Source of the DNA: an uncultured Desulfuromonadales bacterium
Lineage (GTDB): Bacteria > Desulfobacterota > Desulfuromonadia > Desulfuromonadales > Geopsychrobacteraceae
Length of the DNA stretch: 5,369 bases
NCBI GenBank assembly: GCA_947259685.1
Contig: CAMYNC010000204.1
Coordinates: 1 to 5,369 of the forward strand
Direction: 5' to 3'
Below the pieces are notes generated by a model that was not told the origin of the DNA, ran no database searches, and saw nothing but the letters and a program-made list of their open reading frames with translations. Each line of letters opens with the position of its first letter. Position 1 is the first letter of the stretch. The position numbers and the translations under genes were made by a program. Shown here one piece after another: positions 1 through 4,779 of this stretch.

Positions 1-975
1 TGCTTGCAGAACCGGAACAAGCTCTTCGAAACGCATCCGGTCATTGGCCCCTATCAGGCATTGCATGAGGGACCGCAGATCCTCTGGCCGTGCTCCGATG
101 AACTCCGGTAGAGGTTCGCCCGTGTGGTCCCGCTCACCAAGGAAAACGCCGTCAGGCCTGAGTCCAGCGCGGACAAACCTGGTATCTTCAATCAGAATCC
201 CATGAAGTCGGAGAATCTCCTCCAGAGTGAGCGGATGCTTGCCCGCCTGACTGACGGCCCGCCCCCAACGCTCAAGGCGCGAACGTGGCGGGCGCTCTCC
301 TTCAATCGCAAAGCTGGCCCGACTGTCCGCCAGAAGCAGAAAACTTGCTGCTCTCGCCAGCAGATGCCCGCCGGTCCGGCCAACGGTTTGTCTTGCCTGA
401 TCATCGAGATCGGCGGCCATGAATTCTTTAAGCCGGCTGGTCCGACGAATGACGGGACAAAAACCTTGAACGCCGAGGAGATTATTTCGCACCCGGTGGC
501 GTTTCGAGAGTTGTGGCTTTCCGGTGACATAATCCCTGGAATCAAGCAGGTCAACAGCCGCTACAGGTCCGGCGTCAGGAAGATCAAGCTGCTGTCCCGT
601 GAGATGCTCAAAGAGAAACCAGATCCGGCGGTTCGGCCGACCAGTCGGCGCACTTCGAACATAATCCGCAATAACCGAGCTCGGTACCGCATTCAACACA
701 GACAGGAGAAGCAACAGATCGAGTGGCTCATGCCGCAACGCAAAGCTGATATGTTCAGCAAATGTCTCCCCCGGCCAGTAGCGCTTATCGAAAACCTGCC
801 AGTCCTTTTCGATTCTCCGGCTACCACGGATGTGCTGATCGGCGACACAACAACGATGTCTCAGCGGCGCATCTACCGCGAAAACAGCACACAGCGCCGC
901 CCAACCCGCCGGCCTGCAACCTTCAGGCACAAGGCTATCCTGAATCATGTGGATGTCAGCAATTTCAAGTTTCAT
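1..975 (-). CDS. Fic family protein (class II, N-terminal inhibitory helix), 3' part outside window
   Basis: Fic proteins usually transfer AMP from ATP to hydroxyl side chains of target proteins. The frame is open from ATG at 975 to base 1 (325 codons, no stop), so the C-terminal part is missing. Residues about 95-135 include a winged-helix-like stretch with PTGRPNRRIWFLFEHLTG, typical of the N-terminal region of large Fic proteins; residues 160-179 (HRVRNNLLG...FCPVIRRT) are also familiar from this group. The key motif is S221-F-A-I-E225-G226, matching the class II inhibitory consensus [S/T]xxxE[G/N]; E225 would contact the Fic-domain arginine and block productive ATP binding. A Fic-core start (KHPLTLEEILRLHGILI) and a flap-like region (274-304) follow. 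The view ends at VPVLQA, which in homologues comes shortly before HPFx[D/G]GNGR, so catalytic competence cannot be judged. No clear Shine-Dalgarno precedes the ATG. GC content is higher than in the neighbours. The family call is firm; target and role (regulator or toxin) are unknown. Confidence 0.9.
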   Translation of the reverse strand, partial: MKLEIADIHMIQDSLVPEGCRPAGWAALCAVFAVDAPLRHRCCVADQHIRGSRRIEKDWQVFDKRYWPGETFAEHISFALRHEPLDLLLLLSVLNAVPSSVIADYVRSAPTGRPNRRIWFLFEHLTGQQLDLPDAGPVAAVDLLDSRDYVTGKPQLSKRHRVRNNLLGVQGFCPVIRRTSRLKEFMAADLDDQARQTVGRTGGHLLARAASFLLLADSRASFAIEGERPPRSRLERWGRAVSQAGKHPLTLEEILRLHGILIEDTRFVRAGLRPDGVFLGERDHTGEPLPEFIGARPEDLRSLMQCLIGANDRMRFEELVPVLQA

Positions 976-977
976 AG

Positions 978-1125
978 GTCGAAAACCAGTATGGTAAGTC
1001 GAAAAGCAGCCTTTTCTCAAAGAACCTGTCGAAAATCATTTTAAATGAGTGGCCTGTCGAAATCTATATTTTTTTGTCGAAAAACAATAGTTTTTTAGAT
1101 CATAGGTCGAAATATGCATTTTCGA
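978..1125. repeat. Array of GTCGAAA repeats upstream of fic
   Basis: Six direct copies of GTCGAAA begin at 978, 998, 1028, 1056, 1076 and 1106 on the plus strand (TTTCGAC when read toward fic). One inverted copy (TTTTCGA, 1119-1125) forms an inverted repeat with the last: TCGAAA at 1107-1112, 7-nt spacer, TTTCGA at 1120-1125. Successive start-to-start distances are 20, 30, 28, 20 and 30, so the array looks like two three-copy blocks with the same 20/30 pattern. The intervening sequence is not conserved, which argues against simple tandem duplication. The likely role is a set of binding sites for a regulator of fic, or for another DNA-binding protein such as a recombinase. The presence of the repeats is certain; the function is inference. 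Confidence 0.75.
991..1020 (-). promoter_or_regulatory. Possible fic promoter
   Basis: On the minus strand TTGAGA (1015-1020) and TACCAT (991-996) are separated by 18 bp, a weak but acceptable sigma-70-like pair. Transcription would begin about 10 nt before the fic ATG at 975, giving an almost leaderless mRNA, which would fit the absence of a Shine-Dalgarno. GTCGAAA copies lie at the predicted start site (978), inside the spacer (998) and just upstream (1028). The assignment is tentative because the -10 match is only four of six. Confidence 0.3.
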
Positions 1126-1158
1126 TTTGGTTGTGTAGATTTCCTGAGGGATCTTCTC

Positions 1159-1274
1159 TCCCCCCCTGTGAGCGCAGCCGAACGAAGGAGATTACCAGCC
1201 AGCAGCCCAGGGACGGATGTCCGAGCGAAGCGAGTTTTCGTCTCCTTGCTGGCTGGAAATTACCGGAGAAATGG
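1159..1274. repeat. Structured dispersed repeat, copy A (3' side of the TIR gene)
   Basis: This non-coding 116-bp segment aligns without gaps to 2242-2357 with about 98 of 116 identities by hand count. Left to right on the plus strand it has a C-rich entry, GCCGAACG, a perfect 9-bp stem CCAGCCAGC (1195-1203) with GCTGGCTGG (1248-1256), an internal hairpin GGAC/GTCC (1211-1222), and a fully conserved core around GAGCGAAGCGAG (1223-1234). Short outer arms TTCTC (1154-1158) and GAGAA (1266-1270) could close the fold. Such a nested palindrome resembles a MITE- or REP-like element or a structured RNA. I do not recognise a named family. Confidence 0.8.
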
Positions 1275-1400
1275 AATAATAACAGACGTATCTGTATATT
1301 ATTTAAAGAAGAGATCCTGCACCAAACTTTAAATCTTCTTTGTTTTGATTTATAAAAATCTCGTAATTGTATTTATAATTTATATATATTTCATAAATTT
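1275..1400. other. AT-rich intergenic stretch downstream of the TIR gene
   Basis: This very AT-rich segment lies between repeat copy A and the TIR stop codon. It contains AT-only inverted repeats but no GC-rich hairpin followed by a T run in the direction of TIR transcription, so no terminator can be called. No ORF or RNA gene is visible. Its composition matches the AT-rich TIR gene rather than the fic side. Confidence 0.5.
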
Positions 1401-2126
1401 TTATTTTGTTCGCCATTTTTCTAACTGTTCTTTTATTTCAAGCATAAGTATATCATTTTGAGATTTTGACCATGTTTCCTTGTAGTTTTTAATAGCTTCT
1501 TTTATAGCTAATTCATAATTATAGTTATTGTCTTCAAGAAGTTTCTTAGCTGTTTTTTTCGCCGTAGGTCTGAAATCCAACTCACGCGAAAATTCAAAGC
1601 TTTTTTGCTCTTTATGAATCTTGCGCTCTTGGTCAGTCAGAGCATGTTTTCTCTTTTCAAGCTCCTGTCTCTCCTCTTGAAGCTTCCTTTTTTCCTCCTC
1701 TTGTTTGCGCTTACACTTCTCAACCTCCGCAGAGGATTCACCAATGCGGTCAAAAAGGTTTTTGACTAAACTTTTAAATTGGACATTGGTAACCGAGCCA
1801 TTCCAGCCTTTAAGGTTCAGCGTATGAAGCCCTCGATACCGTAAGGGGTATTCGGTATCTTCAATTGCCACAGGGACTAGTTTTTTAAGATCGAGGGCTA
1901 AACTCGCTTCGTTTTTTACATAATCCGATTCCACTGAATGCCGGGACCACATGACGATGACACATTTGGCCTCCTTCAGTGCTGTTTCAATGACATCATC
2001 AAAGCGTTCCCCTGCCCTAAGCTTGGGGTCCCACCAGATGGACCAGCCTCGCTTTTCAAGTGCATTGGCAAGTTTCCTGGCTTGATTATGCTCTTCTTGT
2101 TTGTAGCTGATGAAGATGTCCGCCAT
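1401..2126 (-). CDS. TIR-domain protein with C-terminal coiled coil (candidate NADase effector)
   Basis: This 241-residue protein starts at ATG 2126, preceded 7 nt upstream by a strong GGAGG (complement of 2134-2138). Residues 1 to about 128 form a TIR domain: strand A is DIFISYK (3-9), GWSIWWDPKLRAGE (27-40) covers strand B and the BB loop, CVIVMWS (55-61) is a core strand, and WSRHSVESDYVKNE (60-73) matches the bacterial WSxxSxxSxWVxxE helix. That places the likely catalytic glutamate at E73. TIR domains of this type commonly cleave NAD+ or make cyclic ADP-ribose signals in antiphage defence. Residues about 131-180 are a highly charged heptad-like coiled coil, probably for oligomerisation; the last 60 residues are a lysine-rich helical tail I do not recognise. 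No signal peptide or membrane segment is seen, so it should be cytosolic. There is no adjacent ThsA, SAVED, pAgo or cyclase partner, so it appears orphan. It is bracketed by direct repeats (1159-1274 and 2242-2357). Confidence 0.9.
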   Translation of the reverse strand: MADIFISYKQEEHNQARKLANALEKRGWSIWWDPKLRAGERFDDVIETALKEAKCVIVMWSRHSVESDYVKNEASLALDLKKLVPVAIEDTEYPLRYRGLHTLNLKGWNGSVTNVQFKSLVKNLFDRIGESSAEVEKCKRKQEEEKRKLQEERQELEKRKHALTDQERKIHKEQKSFEFSRELDFRPTAKKTAKKLLEDNNYNYELAIKEAIKNYKETWSKSQNDILMLEIKEQLEKWRTK

Positions 2127-2133
2127 ATACGCC

Positions 2134-2138
2134 CCTCC
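2134..2138 (-). promoter_or_regulatory. Ribosome binding site of the TIR gene
   Basis: On the minus strand GGAGG sits 7 nt before the ATG at 2126, a near-ideal Shine-Dalgarno that fixes this start. It contrasts with the fic gene, which lacks one. Confidence 0.8.
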
Positions 2139-2241
2139 ACTGCTGAAGGAATCAGCAAAGAGATTAGTTTTTTATATATTGTAGCTGAGGATGAGCGTAT
2201 GGACGGGGAGAAGGTTTCATTTTCTAGATTTTTTAAGCTCA

Positions 2242-2357
2242 TTCTCCCCTTTGAGTGCCGCCGAACGCAGGAGATTTTCAGTCTGCAGCCCAGGGACGAC
2301 TGTCCGAGCGAAGCGAGTTTTCGTCTTCTTGCTGGCTGGAAATCTCTGGAGAGAGGG
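2242..2357. repeat. Structured dispersed repeat, copy B (upstream of the TIR gene)
   Basis: This is the second copy of the element at 1159-1274, in the same orientation, offset by 1083 bp with no gaps. The left stem arm has diverged to TCAGTCTGC (2278-2286) against an unchanged GCTGGCTGG (2331-2339). Two changes leave G-T wobble pairs and one leaves a mismatch, so most of the stem is retained. The inner GGAC/GTCC hairpin (2294-2305) is kept while its 4-nt loop differs from copy A. The conserved core around GAGCGAAGCGAG is identical. It lies about 115 bp upstream of the TIR start codon. It is not coding. Confidence 0.8.
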
Positions 2358-2468
2358 AACTCTCCAAGAGCAAACGGTGGGGCGCTTCTTTTTGGCTACT
2401 TTTTCTCGAGCGCACAGAAAAAGTAGCTCGCCAGGCGGGGCGACTCCCGCCGAAGAATTCAGCTCTTC
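2348..2468. repeat. Cluster of perfect palindromes
   Basis: Four perfect inverted repeats follow each other: GGAGAG/CTCTCC (2348-2365, 6-nt loop), GCTACTTTTTCT/AGAAAAAGTAGC (2395-2427, 12-bp arms, 9-nt loop), GGCGGG/CCCGCC (2434-2451) and GAAGA/TCTTC (2452-2468). The first overlaps the right edge of repeat copy B. The 12-bp palindrome resembles intergenic palindromes I recall from many proteobacterial genomes; that is memory, not a search. None has the layout of an intrinsic terminator with a T tract on the expected side. The stretch is best read as nested repeat elements in intergenic DNA. Confidence 0.65.
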
Positions 2469-2487
2469 AACCTGATCCGCGCCCGGC

Positions 2488-2994
2488 TCAAATAAATATT
2501 TTCAAAACCGGGCCAAGTGATTTCAGGCTGTTGTAACCATCCGAAATATAGTTGAATTTGGTCGGTTGACATCCCCACGACCTGCGATAGATTACAATCA
2601 TACGGTGGCGGAAACACCAAAGAGGCAAAGTAGAGCGTACGACCTTAAAAAAGTCGTTTATTGAACGGAAGAAATTCCAAGAACAATAAATCGCTCGAAG
2701 AACCGGAACAGTAAAATGATCCGGGAAAACCTCTTGGTGATATCCGTCATCGTTGTTTTTATGCTCCCTGCAAACCCTCATCAGCTCCCCTCCCCATCGA
2801 ACGGTTTCACCATTAGACAGAGCAACAGCGGTTTTTCGCGCAGGTTCAGGATCGGGTTTCGGCCAAGGTTGAGCAGGGTTTGCCTGGGGTTCAGGTTCGG
2901 GTTCGGGAGGTACGGGCGGTTCAGGCTGTGAAGGAAGAACGGGTTTTGGGGTGGTGAAATTACGCCATTCTTGGTCGCACCCAATTCCGACTTC
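2488..2994 (-). pseudogene. Probable remnant of a Pro/Glu-rich linker protein
   Basis: One minus-strand frame is open from just after a TGA (2995-2997) to a TGA at 2488-2490. It begins with a linker of alternating Pro and Glu (about 2835-2940; for example PEPPVPPEPEPEP), typical of extended periplasmic or surface linkers, then continues with an unrecognised segment (SNGETVRWGGELMRVCREH, then about 90 residues). There is no ATG, GTG or TTG before the linker: the first ATG is at 2781, after it. A neighbouring frame with a possible TTG start at 3002 (NEKSELGATKNGVISPPQN) would join the linker by one frameshift near 2940, in a C/A homopolymer region. Another frame at 2459-2644 also reads like protein (for example QLYFGWLQQPEITWPGFENI), hinting at a second frameshift. 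No signal peptide, lipobox or membrane helix precedes the linker. The most likely reading is a degraded, 5'-truncated gene; a chance open frame cannot be excluded. Confidence 0.35.
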
Positions 2995-2997
2995 TCA

Positions 2998-3097
2998 TTC
3001 AAGATTTACTACTTTTGAAATTTGAGCAGAGTCACCCCAAAGTTATTCATAATCCCGACCACTTTGGCATGGGGTGAATAAAGTAGGAATCATTATT
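2998..3097. other. Intergenic region with an interrupted inverted repeat
   Basis: TCACCCCAAAGT (3032-3043) faces ACTTTGG-CAT-GGGGTGA (3061-3077): the arms are complementary apart from a short insertion, with a 17-nt loop. It separates the broken frame on the left from the vapBC promoter on the right. It could be an operator or insulating hairpin; no T run makes it a clear terminator on the plus strand. Confidence 0.4.
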
Positions 3098-3156
3098 CTT
3101 TACCTATTGACGATCAGTAAAGTTTTTCTTATCGTTACTTTAGGCCGAAAGTAAAG
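3098..3156 (+). promoter_or_regulatory. vapBC promoter with overlapping operator half-sites
   Basis: A -35 box TTGACG (3107-3112) and a -10 box TATCGT (3130-3135) are spaced by exactly 17 bp, placing the start of transcription just before the antitoxin gene. The promoter is wrapped in inverted repeats of one motif: CTTTAC (3098-3103) with GTAAAG (3117-3122) flanks the -35, and TTACTTT (3135-3141) with AAAGTAA (3148-3154), a perfect 7-bp palindrome with 6-nt spacer, covers the start site. This is what is expected for autorepression by a dimeric AbrB-type antitoxin or the toxin-antitoxin complex. Confidence 0.65.
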
Positions 3157-3160
3157 GAGG
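3154..3160 (+). promoter_or_regulatory. Ribosome binding site of the antitoxin gene
   Basis: AAGGAGG lies 4 nt before the ATG at 3165, close but strong. It overlaps the right arm of the second operator palindrome, so bound repressor would also cover this DNA. Confidence 0.75.
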
Positions 3161-3164
3161 TGTT

Positions 3165-3377
3165 ATGCCAAAGGTCAGTGCAAAACGGCAAATTACCTTG
3201 CCTATAAGTCAGTGTGAAGCCCTGGGAATTAAACCAGGGGATGAAGTGGAGAGCTTTGTAGCTCACGGTCAATTGACAATTGTAAAGAAGCAGAAAGGAG
3301 CAGCTAGGGGCGTCCTAAAGCATGTTCAGGGGAACCCTTCCATGACCGATGAGGAATCATTGGAAAGCGCCCTCTAA
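3165..3377 (+). CDS. vapB: AbrB/MazE-type antitoxin (VapB-like)
   Basis: This 70-residue protein should be a dimeric DNA-binding antitoxin that neutralises the PIN toxin encoded immediately downstream and represses its own promoter. Residues 1 to about 45 show the swapped-hairpin SpoVT/AbrB pattern: SAKRQITLP (5-13), then LGIKPGDEVESF (20-31) and the strand QLTIVKK (36-42). The remainder (about 46-70, GVLKHVQGNPSMTDEESLESAL) is a short acidic tail of the kind that wraps into the PIN active site. The length is normal for this class. Its stop codon overlaps the start of the next gene (TAATG, sharing the A at 3377), which suggests translational coupling and tight stoichiometry. The start is supported by a strong Shine-Dalgarno and a promoter with inverted-repeat operators. 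Confidence 0.85.
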   Translation: MPKVSAKRQITLPISQCEALGIKPGDEVESFVAHGQLTIVKKQKGAARGVLKHVQGNPSMTDEESLESAL

Positions 3378-3799
3378 TGATTGCAATAGATACCAATGTG
3401 CTATTGCGATATCTGCTTGAGGATGACACCCCTCAGTTTGAAAAAGCGGTTAAATTGATTTCGGGGCAGCAGAAAGTACTGGTCACTGATGTAGTGCTGG
3501 TTGAAACAATCTGGACACTGCGAGGGAAAAAGTACCAGTTGAATAAGGACGAGCTGGTGACTGTTATTCAGTCGCTGTTCCAAGAGCCGAACCTAAGGTT
3601 TGAAGATGGTCAGGCCGTATGGCTGGCACTCACCGATTACCGAAACGCAGAAGCGGTGAAGGGAAAAGAAGCTGATTTTGCTGATGCCCTGATCGTCAAC
3701 AAGTCTCAACAAGTCGCCAGTAAGGAAAATAAGCCTTTTGAGGGGTCGTACACATTCGACCTTGCCGCACAGACTTTGCCAGGGGCTAAGGCTCCTTAA
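3377..3799 (+). CDS. vapC: PIN-domain ribonuclease toxin (VapC-like)
   Basis: This 140-residue PIN-domain protein is predicted to be a Mg2+-dependent endoribonuclease toxin, as in type II VapBC systems. The acidic active-site set is intact: D5 in MIAIDTNVLLRYL, E43 in LVETIW, D100 and D103 in EADFADALIV, and D128 in TFDLAA. The length is typical and the gene appears complete and unbroken. It starts at ATG 3377 inside the antitoxin stop codon, with no separate Shine-Dalgarno needed. The RNA target (tRNA, rRNA or mRNA) cannot be told from sequence. It presumably forms a stable complex with the preceding antitoxin; release by proteolysis of the antitoxin would activate it. Confidence 0.9.
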   Translation: MIAIDTNVLLRYLLEDDTPQFEKAVKLISGQQKVLVTDVVLVETIWTLRGKKYQLNKDELVTVIQSLFQEPNLRFEDGQAVWLALTDYRNAEAVKGKEADFADALIVNKSQQVASKENKPFEGSYTFDLAAQTLPGAKAP

Positions 3800-3800
3800 T

Positions 3801-3833
3801 AACGAGGGTATGTTTTCAGAAAACCAACTCGTT
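3801..3833 (+). other. Stem-loop between the PIN toxin and methyltransferase genes
   Basis: AACGAG (3801-3806) pairs with CTCGTT (3828-3833) around an inner stem GTTTT (3812-3816) with AAAAC (3820-3824), loop CAG. It begins one base after the toxin stop codon. No T tract follows directly, so it may be an mRNA-stabilising or attenuating hairpin rather than an intrinsic terminator. Confidence 0.4.
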
Positions 3834-3891
3834 TCACAAACAGAGTCTTTGTTTTGGGGGCTCGAAAGTTGTTAGATTTTCAGGAGAAGAG

Positions 3892-4515
3892 ATGGCTCAT
3901 TCAGCAAGATTTTGGAACATGCTTGCTAAGCGTTACTCAAAGCAGCCCATTGCGGACGGGGCGGCCTACCAGAAGAAGCTGCAAGTCTCGCGCGAATATT
4001 TTCAACCGGACATGGAAGTGTTTGAGTTTGGCTGTGGAACAGGATCGACGGCTCTTCTTCATGCTCCTTATGTGAAGCACATTCGGGCGATCGATGTCTC
4101 ATCGAAAATGATTGAAATCGCCAAGGCTAAAGCTGATGCAGGAAACATCAAGAATATTACTTTTGAGTGTTCAGCCATAAATGGATTCAGTATTCCTGCC
4201 CAGAGCCTGGACGCCATCTTGGGGCTCAATATTTTGCACTTGCTGGAGAACAAGGAAGAAATAATTGCCAAGGTTCACAAGATGCTCAAACCGGGCGGAA
4301 TCTTTATCACCAGCACGGCTTGCATTGCGGACATGAAGATGTTGTTCAGGATTATTGCACCTATTGGTAGTTTTCTACGAGTAATTCCACTGGTCAAGGT
4401 CTTTTCCGCCAGGGAGTTGCATAACAGCTTGACTAATGCCGGCTTTCAGATCGACTACCAATGGCAACCGGGCAAGGACAAAGCAGTGTTCATTGTAGCT
4501 AAGAAGGACACCTAG
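3892..4515 (+). CDS. Class I SAM-dependent methyltransferase
   Basis: This 207-residue protein is predicted to transfer a methyl group from S-adenosylmethionine to an unknown, probably small-molecule, acceptor. Motif I is VFEFGCGTGS (43-52), the SAM-binding glycine loop. The acidic residue at the end of strand 2 is D68 (AIDVSSKMIEIA), and motif IV is LDAILGLNILHLL (106-118). Motif VI is MLKPGGIFI (131-139), a typical Methyltransf_11/25 pattern. A hydrophobic or amphipathic segment at 150-171 (LFRIIAPIGSFLRVIPLVKVF) lies where substrate-lid helices often occur and could bind a lipophilic substrate. The start at 3892 follows AGGAG (3882-3886) with 5-nt spacing. It lies 92 nt after the PIN toxin gene on the same strand with no clear promoter between, so it may be co-transcribed from the vapBC promoter up to the terminator at 4561. 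The substrate cannot be assigned. Confidence 0.88.
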   Translation: MAHSARFWNMLAKRYSKQPIADGAAYQKKLQVSREYFQPDMEVFEFGCGTGSTALLHAPYVKHIRAIDVSSKMIEIAKAKADAGNIKNITFECSAINGFSIPAQSLDAILGLNILHLLENKEEIIAKVHKMLKPGGIFITSTACIADMKMLFRIIAPIGSFLRVIPLVKVFSARELHNSLTNAGFQIDYQWQPGKDKAVFIVAKKDT

Positions 4516-4560
4516 CAAACCAATTGGGGGAAAATACATCAAAAATGGTGAGTTTTTAGG

Positions 4561-4596
4561 CGAATGCCCTTGGAATTTCCAGGGGCATTCGTTTTT
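4561..4596 (+). terminator. Intrinsic terminator after the methyltransferase gene
   Basis: CGAATGCCCTTGGAA (4561-4575) pairs with TTCCAGGGGCATTCG (4577-4591) through one T-G wobble, and TTTTT (4592-4596) follows directly. In RNA the stem would be about 13 bp with a small AU loop. It lies 45 nt after the methyltransferase stop and probably ends the vapBC-methyltransferase transcription unit. A small hairpin CAAAAC/GTTTTG (4597-4612) comes right after it. Confidence 0.9.
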
Positions 4597-4726
4597 CAAA
4601 ACTTAGGTTTTGTGGCGGTTGCCTACTTCACTAATCAACCCCACTGAACGCATTTTTCGAAAGTCCTGTCAAAATGGGAATGCATATATCCATAGGAATT
4701 TTGATAAACCGTCCCTTGGTGACTCG

Positions 4727-4774
4727 CGTCAATTATCTTTTCCGGTTTGACGTCAATTAAGATGGCCGGTTGAG
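4727..4774. repeat. Tandem 24-bp terminal repeats of the IS21-like element
   Basis: Two adjacent units (4727-4750 and 4751-4774) share CGTCAATTA at their start and CCGGTT near their end, with a variable 6-nt centre that differs in five positions. They lie between the istB stop codon and the presumed element tip. Multiple repeated sequences of this size are the known transposase-binding sites at IS21-family ends. Confidence 0.7.
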
Positions 4775-4779
4775 TTTCG

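Noticed and set aside
192..554. A 120-codon minus-strand open frame
   Set aside because: It is in a different frame from the continuous Fic reading frame and shows no family features.
124..1044. A 306-codon plus-strand open frame
   Set aside because: It runs antisense to the Fic gene, whose minus-strand frame carries clear family motifs; the plus-strand product is Arg/Pro/Ser-rich with no recognisable domain.
978..1125. CRISPR array reading of the GTCGAAA repeats
   Set aside because: The repeats are only 7-8 bp with 12-22 bp intervals; CRISPR repeats are about 24-40 bp with longer, uniform spacers.
1074..1355. Short plus-strand open frames through repeat copy A
   Set aside because: They translate the structured repeat; analogous peptides arise from copy B, so they reflect repeated DNA rather than genes.
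1938..2426. A 162-codon plus-strand open frame antisense to the 5' part of the TIR gene
   Set aside because: It covers the antisense of the TIR domain plus repeat copy B and has no domain signal.
2191..2536. Two overlapping plus-strand open frames over the palindrome cluster
   Set aside because: They are translations of repeat copy B and the palindromes, with composition dictated by the inverted repeats.
2639..2657. ACGAC/GTCGT inverted repeat with an A-rich loop as a terminator or operator
   Set aside because: The stem is only 5 bp with no T tract after it on either strand and no gene end or start beside it.
4375..4599. A 74-codon minus-strand open frame
   Set aside because: It starts in the terminator hairpin and lies antisense to the methyltransferase gene; no protein features.
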